Positions 28,586 through 37,680 of a stretch of 64,000 nt of DNA are shown here, piece after piece. Within the stretch, counting starts at the first letter, position 1. Each line of letters begins with the position of its first letter. The translations under genes and the position numbers were made by a program. The notes under the pieces are model-generated. The model did not search any database and was not told the DNA's origin. It worked only from the letters and a program-made list of their open reading frames with translations. This DNA comes from Flavobacteriaceae bacterium (lineage in GTDB: Bacteria; Bacteroidota; Bacteroidia; Flavobacteriales; Flavobacteriaceae), in contig CANGTQ010000008.1 of the NCBI GenBank assembly GCA_947456955.1, positions 1 through 64,000 on the forward strand. Direction: 5' to 3'.

Positions 28586-29655
28586 GAATAGTTCAAATCA
28601 TAGATTCATTAGAAATTGGTGGTGCCGAAAAAATGGCGATTAACTATGCTAATGCGCTTTCTGCCAAGATTGAATTTTCAGGTTTAGTTGCTACAAGAGC
28701 CGAAGGCAAGTTACTCAATCAGTGGAATGATTCTGTTTCTTATCTTTTTCTGAAGAAAAAATCAGCATTAGATTTTGGAGCGGTGTTTAGATTGAAAAAA
28801 TACTGTAAAGAAAATAAAGTTGAATTTCTTCAACCGCACGGCAGTTCCTATTTTACAGCATTATTGGTTAAATTTGTATATCCAAAAGTTAAAATAATTT
28901 GGCATGATCATAATGGGTTGAGCGAGTTTATTAGTTCAGACAAAGCATTTGTTTTAAAACTTTCCTCATTTTTTTTCAAAGGGATTATTGTAGTAAATTA
29001 CAAACTTAAAAATTGGGCGGAAAGTGAATTGAATTGTAAAAAAGTAATTTATTTGTCCAATTTTACAACTATTGATATTGCAATAAATGCTGAAACAGTT
29101 TTAAAAGGAGAATCTGGGAAAAGGATTTTGTGTTTGGCTAATTTGCGTGATCAAAAAAACCATTTTTTGCTGCTCAAAATTGCTGTAATGCTAAAGCAAT
29201 CAAATCCTGATTGGACATTTCATTTGATAGGAAAAGATTCTGAAGATAATTATTCAAAGCAAGTAAGAGAATCAATAATAAATAATAGTTTAGAAAATAA
29301 TGTTTTTATTTATGGTTCCAAAAATGATATTGGAAACATTTTAAGTCAATCCGATATTGCCATTCTAACTTCGAGCTCAGAAGGTTTGCCTGTAGCATTA
29401 ATTGAGTATGGTCTTTCAAAAAAACCAGTAGTTTCGACTAATGTTGGAGAAATACCGTTAATTATTAAAGACGGAATCAATGGGTTTATTGTAGATGCAA
29501 ACGATGCCGGTTTATTTTATCAAAAAGTAGTAAGATTTATAACTGAAAGTGATTTACGTGCTCAAATGGGTGATTCACTTTATCAAACGGTTATTCAAAA
29601 TAATTCAGAAGAAGGAGTTATTGCTAACTATTTAAATTGGATTTTAAGTTTATAA
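28582..29655 (+). CDS. Glycosyltransferase family 4 (GT-B)
   Basis: 357 aa. The N-terminus IVQIIDSLEIGGAEKMAINYA is the classic GT4 glycine loop. The C-terminal domain has ILCLANLRDQKNHFLLLKIA, FHLIGKDSED and IAILTSSSEGLPVALIEYGLSKKPVVSTNVGEIP, with E-x7-E. Translation is probably coupled to the previous gene through the ATGA overlap. The Wzy/WaaL-like gene follows after 3 bp. Confidence 0.9.
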   Translation: MRIVQIIDSLEIGGAEKMAINYANALSAKIEFSGLVATRAEGKLLNQWNDSVSYLFLKKKSALDFGAVFRLKKYCKENKVEFLQPHGSSYFTALLVKFVYPKVKIIWHDHNGLSEFISSDKAFVLKLSSFFFKGIIVVNYKLKNWAESELNCKKVIYLSNFTTIDIAINAETVLKGESGKRILCLANLRDQKNHFLLLKIAVMLKQSNPDWTFHLIGKDSEDNYSKQVRESIINNSLENNVFIYGSKNDIGNILSQSDIAILTSSSEGLPVALIEYGLSKKPVVSTNVGEIPLIIKDGINGFIVDANDAGLFYQKVVRFITESDLRAQMGDSLYQTVIQNNSEEGVIANYLNWILSL

Positions 29656-29658
29656 AAC

Positions 29659-30999
29659 ATGAAGGAAAAGCAATATATTTTATTAGTTCTTTTTAATATT
29701 CTGATTGGTATTTTAATATACTATATAAGAGTATTATCAATTGTATATGCTATTTTAATTCCTTTAGTTGGCCTTTATTATGTTATAAAAAACCAAAATA
29801 GGAATCACGAAGTGTTATATGCATCTGCCTATATCGTAGGAAGTGAAGTTTTTTTGAGAATGACCGGAGGTAATTTACTTTATGAATCCTCTAAATATGG
29901 TGTTATGGTGTTCTTAACTTTGGGAATGTATTATAGTGGATTTTCGAAAAATGCAGTGCCTTTTTGGATTTATTTGTTGTTATTATTACCCGGAGTGATT
30001 ATAGCCACAGATACACTAAATATGCAAACTGATGTACGAAAGGCAATAGCGTTTAATATTTCTGGACCAGCATGTCTAGGCATTGCATCACTATATTGTT
30101 ACAATCGGAAAATTTTACTTTCACAACTTAACGGAATATTATTAGCAGCTGCATTACCTGTATTTTCAACTACAATTTATTTAATTTTATATACTCCAGA
30201 TTTGAAAGAAGTATTAGTAGGAACAGGTTCTAATTTTGCCACATCTGGTGGATTTGGACCTAATCAGGTTGCCACTGTTTTAGGCATGGGAATGTTTGTG
30301 TTCTTCTCAAGATTACTTTTGGAATCTAAAACGAAGTTAATGTTTATTATTAATTTGATAATTCTATTAAATATCACCTATAGAGGGTTGGTTACATTCT
30401 CAAGAGGCGGAATGTTGACTGGGTTTATTATGATTATTATTTTATTGGCTTATTTATTTCTGAAAACAAAAAGTTATGGAAGATATAATCTTTCTCGTTT
30501 ATTGATATTTATGTCGATAGCTTTTTTTATGACTTGGGGATATACATCAATTCAAACTGGTGGTTTAATTGATAAGCGATATGCAAATAAAGATGCAGCA
30601 GGAAGAGTTAAAGAAAGTAAATTGTCAGGAAGAGAAGATATTTTGAATAGTGAAATAGATGATTTTCTTGATCATCCCGTTTTTGGTGTTGGTGTTGGAA
30701 AAGCATTAGAAATAAGAGAAGAAAAATCAGGTGGAGATATTATAGCTTCCCATAGTGAAATTTCAAGAACATTGTCAGAACATGGAGCATTAGGAATTTT
30801 AGCATTATTAATAGTATTATTTGTTCCTATTTTATTATTTATTGACAATCAACAACATATATATATGTTTTGTTTTGTTTTATTTTGGCTATTAACAATT
30901 AATCATGCTGCTATGCGAATAGCAGCACCAGCTTTTGTATATTCGCTATCGCTATTAAAAGTATATATGGATGAAGAGCCTACTTTACATAGGGAATAA
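29659..30999 (+). CDS. Wzy/WaaL-like O-antigen polymerase or ligase
   Basis: 446 aa polytopic protein with about 11-12 membrane helices. One large periplasmic loop (about residues 300-370) contains KLSGREDILNSEIDDFLDHPVFGVGVG and SHSEISRTLSEHG, the Wzy_C/O-antigen ligase signature. The preceding helix has TFSRGGMLTG. The fold is shared by Wzy polymerases and WaaL ligases, and sequence alone does not separate them. With an ABC exporter in the same operon a ligase role is at least as likely; with Wza/Wzc present, a polymerase role is possible. The next gene starts 29 bp inside its end. Confidence 0.85.
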   Translation: MKEKQYILLVLFNILIGILIYYIRVLSIVYAILIPLVGLYYVIKNQNRNHEVLYASAYIVGSEVFLRMTGGNLLYESSKYGVMVFLTLGMYYSGFSKNAVPFWIYLLLLLPGVIIATDTLNMQTDVRKAIAFNISGPACLGIASLYCYNRKILLSQLNGILLAAALPVFSTTIYLILYTPDLKEVLVGTGSNFATSGGFGPNQVATVLGMGMFVFFSRLLLESKTKLMFIINLIILLNITYRGLVTFSRGGMLTGFIMIIILLAYLFLKTKSYGRYNLSRLLIFMSIAFFMTWGYTSIQTGGLIDKRYANKDAAGRVKESKLSGREDILNSEIDDFLDHPVFGVGVGKALEIREEKSGGDIIASHSEISRTLSEHGALGILALLIVLFVPILLFIDNQQHIYMFCFVLFWLLTINHAAMRIAAPAFVYSLSLLKVYMDEEPTLHRE

Positions 31000-31981
31000 A
31001 TTATCCGATCATGGCTATACTTCTACTTCTATTGAAACATTAGGAGCGTTTCTTGAAGGAGAAAGTTTTCATGTTTACTATGCTTCGTCCCAAAAAAATA
31101 AAGTATGGCGAATGTTTGATATGATAATTAAGACAATCAAATATGCTAAAAAAGTTGATTATGTTTTAATTGATACCTATAGTACTCAGAATTTTTGGTA
31201 TGCTTTTATTATTTCACAACTATGTAGAATTCTGAAATTAAAATTCATACCAAAGCTTCACGGTGGTAATTTGCCAAGTAGAATAGTACGAAGTAAATTT
31301 TTTTCAAATTTAATTTTTAAAAATGCTTATATAAATATTGCACCATCTTATTATTTATTTGAAGCTTTTAAAAATGAAGGATACAACAATTTAAAATACA
31401 TTCCCAATACCATAGAAATTCAAAATTACCCTGATTCTCCAAAAGAATTCAAAACGCCAAAAATACTTTGGGTAAGATCTTTTGCTAAAATCTACAATCC
31501 ATTAATGGCCTTGAAAGTGTTTATTAAAATAAAGGCTGATTTTCCCGATGCCAAAATTTGTATGGTGGGTCCTAAAAAAGATGATAGTTATGCAAAGACT
31601 TTACAATTTGCTAAAAAAAATAATGTTGAAGTTATTTTTACAGGTAAATTATCAAAGCAAGAATGGATTGAGTTATCAAAAGATTATAATGTATTTATAA
31701 ATACGACTCATTTTGACAATACACCTGTAAGTGTAATTGAAGCAATGGCTTTGGGCTTGCCGGTAGTATCAACAAATGTTGGGGGAATTCCTTATCTGTT
31801 AGAGCAAAACGTAAATTTACTTTTAGTGGATGATGATGATGTTGATGGAATGACAAATCAAATTAAACACCTTTTCACAGAACCAAATCTTGCCATTAAT
31901 TTATCAAAAAAAGGAAAAAAATCGGTTGAACGCTTTGATTGGGAAATTGTCAAAAAGGAATGGATTGAACTGCTGGTTTAA
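30971..31981 (+). CDS. Glycosyltransferase family 4 (GT-B)
   Basis: 336 aa. The N-terminus LLYIGNKLSDHGYTSTSIETLG is followed by FIPKLHGGNLP, and the C-terminal domain by KILWVRSFAKIYNPLMALKVF, ICMVGPKKDDS and VFINTTHFDNTPVSVIEAMALGLPVVSTNVGGIP, with the E-x7-E motif. The ATG overlaps the preceding gene by 29 bp in another frame, which suggests translational coupling. It is the last ordinary glycosyltransferase before the initiating transferase at 32029. Confidence 0.88.
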   Translation: MKSLLYIGNKLSDHGYTSTSIETLGAFLEGESFHVYYASSQKNKVWRMFDMIIKTIKYAKKVDYVLIDTYSTQNFWYAFIISQLCRILKLKFIPKLHGGNLPSRIVRSKFFSNLIFKNAYINIAPSYYLFEAFKNEGYNNLKYIPNTIEIQNYPDSPKEFKTPKILWVRSFAKIYNPLMALKVFIKIKADFPDAKICMVGPKKDDSYAKTLQFAKKNNVEVIFTGKLSKQEWIELSKDYNVFINTTHFDNTPVSVIEAMALGLPVVSTNVGGIPYLLEQNVNLLLVDDDDVDGMTNQIKHLFTEPNLAINLSKKGKKSVERFDWEIVKKEWIELLV

Positions 31982-32028
31982 AGGGTAATTGTAGTAACTT
32001 ACGATTTTAAAATTTTTTTACTTATAAA

Positions 32029-33423
32029 ATGAAGAAATACAAGAAAATACACTTTGAGGTTTCAGAAAGAAAAATTCTTTTGCGGATTTTTGATGTTATT
32101 TCTGTGCTACTTTCTTTGTATTTAGTGGGTATTGTATTTAAATTCAATTATTTCAATATTTCAGAAACCAATTTTTATTGGACAATTGTTTTAGGAATTT
32201 ATCTAAATTTTATCGGATCTGTTTTTGAAATGTATAATCTGCAAGTTGCCAGTAATCAATTTCAAGTTATAAAGAGTATAATTCTAACTTCCTCAATAAC
32301 GGTTTTAATCTATTTGTTAACACCACTATTCACTCCAAAATTACCAGCAAATCGTATTCAAATACTCATTTTTTACATAGCTATTTTTATAGCATTGTTT
32401 ATATGGAGATTGATTTATGTCCGGTTTTTTGCCTCCAATAGATTTTCGAAAAAAGTTATCCTAATTTGCGATAAGGAACAACTCAAAGAACTGATTCATG
32501 CGCTTGAAAGTGCAGATCCTCATTATCGTGTTTTGGGGTTTGTAAATTCGGATAGTGCAGATAATAAAACTAATGACGATATTAAGATAAAGAACATTGA
32601 TATTAACTCTCTCGAAGAATTCGTAAAGAAAAATTCCATTTCTGAAGTTGTTGTTGCGTCTCAAAAAACAGATGGGATAACAGTTAATCTATATAATCAA
32701 TTAATACATTTATTAGAAAATGGTTATATAATAAGAGAATATACTCAAGTTTATGAAAACATTACCCAACGAATTCCCGTGCAATATGTTTCTAGAGATT
32801 TCTACCGTTATTTTCCATTTAGCAGAAATAATCAAAACCATTTTTATTTGATTATGGTGCGTCTTTTTGAGATTGTATTTTCGCTAACTGGCTTACTAAT
32901 TGGAGTAATTATTTTGCCAATAATTTTGATTGGAAATCTATTCGGAAATAGAGGAAAACTATTTTATAGTCAGGAAAGAGTTGGGAAGAATGGTAAAATT
33001 TTTAATATTATTAAATATAGGACAATGGTTAAAAATGCCGAGGTAGAAGGTGCTGTTTTTGCCACAATAAATGATAGTCGCGTAACACCATTTGGAAAAA
33101 TTATGCGAAAGTCCCGAATGGACGAAATACCACAGTTTATAAATATTCTTAAAGGCGACATGGCCGTAATTGGACCAAGACCAGAGCGCCCTATTTTTGT
33201 ACATGAAATTGCCGAGGTAATGCCTTTTTATGAAACCCGTCATGTTATAAAACCTGGACTAACGGGCTGGGCACAAGTAAATTATTCTTATGGTGAAACT
33301 ATTGACGACAGTTTGATTAAACTCCAATATGATTTATACTATATTAAGCACCGAAGTATTTTCCTTGACGTTAATATCATATTTAAAACGCTGAGTACTG
33401 TTTTACTTTATCGAGGTCAATAG
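32029..33423 (+). CDS. Large polyprenyl-phosphate sugar phosphotransferase (WcaJ/WbaP type)
   Basis: Initiating glycosyl-1-phosphate transferase, 464 aa. Four N-terminal membrane helices (about residues 16-130) and a CoA-binding-like domain (about 140-240) precede the C-terminal bacterial sugar transferase domain with its re-entrant helix (about 278-305). Motifs are FNIIKYRTM, the Asp-Glu pair in SRMDEIPQF, GPRPERP and KPGLTGWAQVNYSYG. This is the long architecture, unlike the minimal PglC-like enzyme at 9026, so the locus has two initiating enzymes. Its last 21 bp overlap the convergent DUF4105 gene. Confidence 0.92.
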   Translation: MKKYKKIHFEVSERKILLRIFDVISVLLSLYLVGIVFKFNYFNISETNFYWTIVLGIYLNFIGSVFEMYNLQVASNQFQVIKSIILTSSITVLIYLLTPLFTPKLPANRIQILIFYIAIFIALFIWRLIYVRFFASNRFSKKVILICDKEQLKELIHALESADPHYRVLGFVNSDSADNKTNDDIKIKNIDINSLEEFVKKNSISEVVVASQKTDGITVNLYNQLIHLLENGYIIREYTQVYENITQRIPVQYVSRDFYRYFPFSRNNQNHFYLIMVRLFEIVFSLTGLLIGVIILPIILIGNLFGNRGKLFYSQERVGKNGKIFNIIKYRTMVKNAEVEGAVFATINDSRVTPFGKIMRKSRMDEIPQFINILKGDMAVIGPRPERPIFVHEIAEVMPFYETRHVIKPGLTGWAQVNYSYGETIDDSLIKLQYDLYYIKHRSIFLDVNIIFKTLSTVLLYRGQ

Positions 33424-34521
33424 TTTTAAAGGGTTTCTCCCATTCAATTTCATTAAAATATACAGATTGACAATAATAAACGGAAGCATAATCATTAGGT
33501 GTGGTTTTGTAACCATAACTATGCTGTAAATCAATATTAAAATCAATAGAGTAATGTTTAGCTTTTTCAATAAGTTTTCTTTTACAAACGGAATCAAAAG
33601 CAATAACGGATTGAAAAGCAATGCGTTATAATTCCAAAGCAATTCTTCATGCTGAGAATATAAGCCAACAAGACATAGGAAAAGCCCCAAAATTCCACAT
33701 GCAAAAAGATAGCCTTTAAATAAAAATCGGTTGTTACTGATTACTAAAATCAAAAGCAACACACAGATTAAGTAAATGCTGTTGAAAAACGAAAATTCCG
33801 GTTGAACCTTTACACCCTGCACTACAATTTCTTTTTTTGAAACCAATGGCTTTCCGTCAATTTTTGCCTTATCTAAACTGTGCAATAATTCTACAGGAAG
33901 AAATAATTTTTCGGCATTTTGGTCAGTTTTGGTCCCAAAAACAATATTGATTCCCAATTTATACCAAAAATAATTTTCGAAATAAGGATATAAAAGTGTT
34001 CGGTAAGTAATTGTTTTATCATCTACCTTTTGAATTTTTTCAGTATCAAACAAACCATTTATTTTATTGACAACCATTGAAGTACAGTTTCTGTCAATAA
34101 ACTTATAGGTATAGCTTTTTTCGTCTGATAGTAAAGATTTATTTAGTGCATTAAACAACTCTTGTTTTTTTTCTAACGGTAAATTCAATGTTTGTTCAAT
34201 AACTTCTCTTCGATCCAATTTGTATTCAAAAACAAAATCATCATAAGAAGTTACATTCATAAAATACTGCAAATCGCCTTTTACAAATTTGAAGTAGAAA
34301 TTTTCAGTTCTGAAATCAAAGTAACCATAATTATATACAACATCAAGCGCATTATTCGGGTCTTTTATTCTAAGCGCAGTGTGCCCAAAAGTAGAATATA
34401 ATTCTTCGCCTCGGTCACAGGTAAAAATACTAACCTGAGTTTCTGGAGAAAGTTCTGGACTTTGCGCAAACGAAATGAAATTGAATAGGAGTATAGTACA
34501 AGAAAGAATTTTTTTTAACAT
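33403..34521 (-). CDS. DUF4105 membrane protein, Lnb-like (putative lipoprotein N-acyltransferase)
   Basis: 372 aa. A signal peptide (about residues 1-19, ending SFAQ) is followed by a periplasmic DUF4105 domain with conserved FGHTALRI (His47) and RNCTSM (Cys146), a His/Cys pair suggestive of a papain-like thiol fold. Four or so membrane helices fill the C-terminal 130 residues. A Bacteroides member of this family has been reported as Lnb, the lipoprotein N-acyltransferase used in place of Lnt. That function is inferred here. The many lipoproteins in the window fit such a need. It overlaps the end of the convergent WcaJ-like gene. Confidence 0.75.
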   Translation of the reverse strand: MLKKILSCTILLFNFISFAQSPELSPETQVSIFTCDRGEELYSTFGHTALRIKDPNNALDVVYNYGYFDFRTENFYFKFVKGDLQYFMNVTSYDDFVFEYKLDRREVIEQTLNLPLEKKQELFNALNKSLLSDEKSYTYKFIDRNCTSMVVNKINGLFDTEKIQKVDDKTITYRTLLYPYFENYFWYKLGINIVFGTKTDQNAEKLFLPVELLHSLDKAKIDGKPLVSKKEIVVQGVKVQPEFSFFNSIYLICVLLLILVISNNRFLFKGYLFACGILGLFLCLVGLYSQHEELLWNYNALLFNPLLLLIPFVKENLLKKLNITLLILILIYSIVMVTKPHLMIMLPFIIVNLYILMKLNGRNPLKLLTSIK

Positions 34522-34526
34522 AATTT

Positions 34527-35597
34527 TTATCTAAAAATGCTTAAGTCAACTTTAACCGAAAAGATATTAGAGTATAAAGCAGCACTTTGGTCACCCAAAT
34601 CGGTCAAAGCATAATCTACCTGAATGCCTTTATATTTAAAACCTAGACCAATATTAGGTTGGAAGTTGACTTTTCTACTTCCATCAATTTGTTCTACATT
34701 TTGAAAATTTCCAACACCAGCACGAAGAAAGACCAAATCGGTATAGCCAAATTCAAGGCCTAATGCAGGGTCAATACTCACCGCATCGGAGGCGAAGACA
34801 TCGTTGGTTTTAGTAAATTGCATGTTCAAATTAACTGCCGTAAGTAAGGTGTAGTCATAGTGAAAATCAAATTTTTTAGAAATGCCCAGTTGTGCTTTTG
34901 GAAAAGTTATCTCAGTACTTTCTGGTGCTTCCTGATTTTGTCCGGCTACGGCATCTTTTATTTCATTGTATTTATCTTCATCAATTGCCCAAATGTTATA
35001 AGTCGTCGTAATATCGCGAAGCATCACTCCGTAATACCAATCATTGCTTTCATATTGCAATCCGAAATCAAAACCAAAACCCCACGAACTAGCAAATTCG
35101 CCAATAACTCTGCGGATAATTTTAGCATTTACACCATATTGTAAACCTTCAATAAATGTAGGGCGTCGGGCATAGGAAAATGTTAAACCATAATCGGCGG
35201 TTGAGAAAAGACTTATTCGATTGTAGTCTATATTTCCTTCGTTATCAATAAGTTGCGTCGTATTTAATATATCGTCTACTCCGAAACGAATTAAAGAAAT
35301 TCCCCAAGCGCTTCGATCATCTATCTTTTTGGCGTAAGCCGCATAATCATATTGGGCAATATTGGCAAAATAACTTGCATGCATCAGCGAAGCCTGACTG
35401 TCTTCAATTTTCAATAAACCTGCAGGATTCCAGTAGCCTGAATTTACATCACCTGTGAAAGATGTTACTGCATTAGACATACCTAAAGCAGCCGCATCAA
35501 CCCCAATATTCATAAACTCATTAGAATATTTCCTAACGGTTTGGGCATGTGTTATTAGGCAAACAAAAAGTAGTAGAATAACAATCTTTTTTTTCAA
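34527..35597 (-). CDS. PorV/PorQ-family outer-membrane protein
   Basis: About 356 aa beta-barrel protein of the family associated with type IX secretion. The signal peptide MKKKIVILLLFVCLITHAQ is followed by the typical FMNIGVDAAALGMSNAVTSFTGDVNSGYWNPAGL motif, with repeated aromatic beta-strands to a C-terminal phenylalanine. The open frame extends to a TTG at 35624; a TTG at 35597 gives a clean signal peptide and is preferred, though no ATG is available. PorU, normally linked to PorV, is not adjacent, so this is probably a PorV paralogue (PorV2-like). It lies 5 bp upstream of the DUF4105 gene in the same orientation. Confidence 0.78.
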   Translation of the reverse strand: MKKKIVILLLFVCLITHAQTVRKYSNEFMNIGVDAAALGMSNAVTSFTGDVNSGYWNPAGLLKIEDSQASLMHASYFANIAQYDYAAYAKKIDDRSAWGISLIRFGVDDILNTTQLIDNEGNIDYNRISLFSTADYGLTFSYARRPTFIEGLQYGVNAKIIRRVIGEFASSWGFGFDFGLQYESNDWYYGVMLRDITTTYNIWAIDEDKYNEIKDAVAGQNQEAPESTEITFPKAQLGISKKFDFHYDYTLLTAVNLNMQFTKTNDVFASDAVSIDPALGLEFGYTDLVFLRAGVGNFQNVEQIDGSRKVNFQPNIGLGFKYKGIQVDYALTDLGDQSAALYSNIFSVKVDLSIFR

Positions 35598-35708
35598 GGC
35601 AATTTTTCTTTTTACAAATATCAAATAAAAAACTCTAATACAAAACGTAGAATGGATTAACTTATTGTGTTAAATTTGTAATTCTATAAAAATACTAAAC
35701 GATTAAAG

Positions 35709-36419
35709 ATGAATATCAAAGCGCAGATTCCCAACTTATTTACGATGTTAAATCTATTTTGTGGTTGCGTGGCTTTGGTAATGGCAATTGATTTAAAGTT
35801 TGACATGGCATTTTATTTTATTTGCCTAGGTATCTTCTTCGACTTTTTTGATGGTTTTTTTGCTCGAAAGTTTGGTGTAGCCGGACCATTAGGTGTTCAA
35901 TTAGATTCCCTTGCAGATATGGTAACTAGCGGTGTTGTTCCAGGATTTGTAATGTGGTGTTTATTCTCGAATAAAAACTATTCTACGTTTAATTACTTAC
36001 CTTATGTAGGTTTTATTATAACACTCGGTGCATGTTATCGACTGGCTAAATTTAATATTGATGAAAGACAATCCGATTCTTTTATTGGATTGCCCACACC
36101 GGCAAATGCTTTATTTATAACTAGTTTGCCATTAATAATTGTTAATTTTTCTAATACTATTGTGGTAGAATATTTAAGTAATAATTGGGTATTATTGACA
36201 ATAACTTTCCTTAGTACTTACATCATGAACGCTGAAATTCCATTATTTTCCTTAAAGATTAAGGATTTCAGTTTTGCCAAATATAAATTGCAGATTTTCT
36301 TTTTGGCAATTTCGGTTTTGATGCTTATTTTCCTTCAGATACTGGCAGTACCATTAATTATAATTATTTATGTGTTATTGTCGGTTTTCAATAATATGGT
36401 AAACAAAAAAGCATCCTAG
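35709..36419 (+). CDS. pssA: CDP-diacylglycerol--serine O-phosphatidyltransferase
   Basis: Makes phosphatidylserine from CDP-diacylglycerol and serine in the inner membrane. 236 aa with about seven membrane helices. The full CDP-alcohol phosphotransferase motif is present near residues 49-71: DG-x2-AR-x8-G-x3-D-x3-D, reading DGFFAR, then G, D and D in GPLGVQLDSLAD. Psd and CdsA, the next and previous enzymes, are also in this window but in a separate block. A TAAATTTG box (35671-35678) lies upstream as a possible -7 element. The stop codon sits in the loop of a bidirectional terminator. Confidence 0.92.
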   Translation: MNIKAQIPNLFTMLNLFCGCVALVMAIDLKFDMAFYFICLGIFFDFFDGFFARKFGVAGPLGVQLDSLADMVTSGVVPGFVMWCLFSNKNYSTFNYLPYVGFIITLGACYRLAKFNIDERQSDSFIGLPTPANALFITSLPLIIVNFSNTIVVEYLSNNWVLLTITFLSTYIMNAEIPLFSLKIKDFSFAKYKLQIFFLAISVLMLIFLQILAVPLIIIIYVLLSVFNNMVNKKAS

Positions 36420-36434
36420 ACGGATGCTTTTTTT
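36405..36434. terminator. Bidirectional terminator between pssA and lptB
   Basis: AAAAAAGCATCC (36405-36416) pairs with GGATGCTTTTTT, loop TAGAC, followed by a T-run. The A-run on the left serves the opposite strand. The pssA stop codon TAG is in the loop. Confidence 0.85.
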
Positions 36435-36440
36435 ATGATG

Positions 36441-37181
36441 TTAAAAATGTAATTTCTTTTTACGTAATTCAAAGTTTTGTCCAAGATATACTTTTCTGAC
36501 CATTTCGTCTGCAGCTAATTCTTCTGGAACACCGGCTTTTAGAATTCCTCCCTCAAACATTAAATACGTTTTATCTGTAATTGCCAAAGTTTCCTGAACG
36601 TTGTGATCTGTAATCAGGATTCCGATGTTTTTGTTTTTCAATTGCGCAACAATACGTTGGATATCTTCAACAGCAACCGGGTCAACACCTGCAAACGGTT
36701 CGTCAAGTAGAATAAATTTCGGATCAGTAGCTAATGCACGAGCGATTTCAGTTCTCCGACGTTCGCCTCCTGAAAGTAAATCACCACGATTGGTTCTGAT
36801 ATGTTCCAAGCTAAATTCAGCAATTAGGCTTTCCATTTTGGCTATTTGGGCTTCTTTGGATAGTTTTGTTAATTGGAGTACACTCAAAATATTATCTTCA
36901 ATACTCAATTTTCTGAAAACAGAAGCTTCTTGTGCCAAATAACCAATGCCATATTGAGCACGTTTGTACATAGGAAATTCTGTAATATCCATGTCGTCCA
37001 AATAGATATTGCCTGAATTTGGTTTCACCAATCCAACTATCATATAAAAGGAAGTTGTTTTTCCGGCGCCATTTGGACCGAGAAGGCCAACGATTTCACC
37101 CTGATTTACTTCCACAGAAATGCCTTTAACTACACTTCTGCCTTTATAGGTTTTGACTAAATTTTCGGCTCTTAGTTTCAT
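36441..37181 (-). CDS. lptB: LPS export ABC transporter ATPase
   Basis: Cytoplasmic ATPase that drives lipopolysaccharide extraction with LptF/G. 246 aa. It has Walker A GPNGAGKTTSFYM, the Q-loop in GYLAQEASVF, the signature LSGGERRRTEIARAL, Walker B FILLDEPFAGVDP and the switch histidine in ITDHNV. The LAQEASVFRKLS stretch is typical of LptB and separates it from branched-chain amino acid ATPases. It is convergent with pssA across a shared terminator. Confidence 0.93.
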   Translation of the reverse strand: MKLRAENLVKTYKGRSVVKGISVEVNQGEIVGLLGPNGAGKTTSFYMIVGLVKPNSGNIYLDDMDITEFPMYKRAQYGIGYLAQEASVFRKLSIEDNILSVLQLTKLSKEAQIAKMESLIAEFSLEHIRTNRGDLLSGGERRRTEIARALATDPKFILLDEPFAGVDPVAVEDIQRIVAQLKNKNIGILITDHNVQETLAITDKTYLMFEGGILKAGVPEELAADEMVRKVYLGQNFELRKKKLHF

Positions 37182-37329
37182 TAATTTGAAGATTTGATAA
37201 TTTGGAAATTTGAAAATGCCAAATCAGATTTTTGATATAAATTTATATTTTGGAAAATTAAGAAAAAATAGACGATTGTCAATTGCTGTTAACAAATCGT
37301 TCGGAAGATAATTTAAAATTGCTTGATTT
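37182..37329. repeat. AT-rich spacer with ATTTGAAA-type repeats at its ends
   Basis: The left end has repeated ATTTG words (GATTTG, AATTTG, AAATTTG). The right end, running into the next gene, has the reverse complements (TTTTCAAATTTTCAAAT). The two ends could pair imperfectly. No gene is seen. Confidence 0.5.
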
Positions 37330-37680
37330 TCAAATTTTCAAATCTTCTAATGCTTCCCAAAACTCATAAGCTCTTCTCAAATGTGGAATTACTATGGTTC
37401 CTCCAACTAAAGTAGCAATACCCATAGCTTCCATCATTTCTTCTTTGGTAATTCCTTCTTTATAGCTGGTTTCCAAATGGTATTTGATGCAATCGTCACA
37501 TCGCAGCACAGTAGATGCCACAAGTCCGAGTAGTTCTTTTGTCTTCACATCAAGTGTACCTTCAGCATAAGCATTGGTATCCAGATTGAATATTCGCTTT
37601 ACAATTTTATTATTGTCTGCCAATAATTTTTCGTTCATTTTAGAACGATAGTCATTAAATTCTTCAACTAGTTTGCTCAT
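37330..37680 (-). CDS. Carboxymuconolactone decarboxylase-family (AhpD-like) protein
   Basis: 116 aa all-helical protein. The motif RCDDCIKYHLE holds the CxxC pair plus a nearby His that define the AhpD-like redox subgroup, followed by GITKEEMMEAMGIATLVGG. Members act as thiol-based peroxidase partners or decarboxylases; the physiological substrate here is unknown. The start overlaps the end of tatC by 17 bp, so it is co-transcribed with tatC and kdsD. That order is, from memory, common in Flavobacteriia. Confidence 0.87.
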   Translation of the reverse strand: MSKLVEEFNDYRSKMNEKLLADNNKIVKRIFNLDTNAYAEGTLDVKTKELLGLVASTVLRCDDCIKYHLETSYKEGITKEEMMEAMGIATLVGGTIVIPHLRRAYEFWEALEDLKI

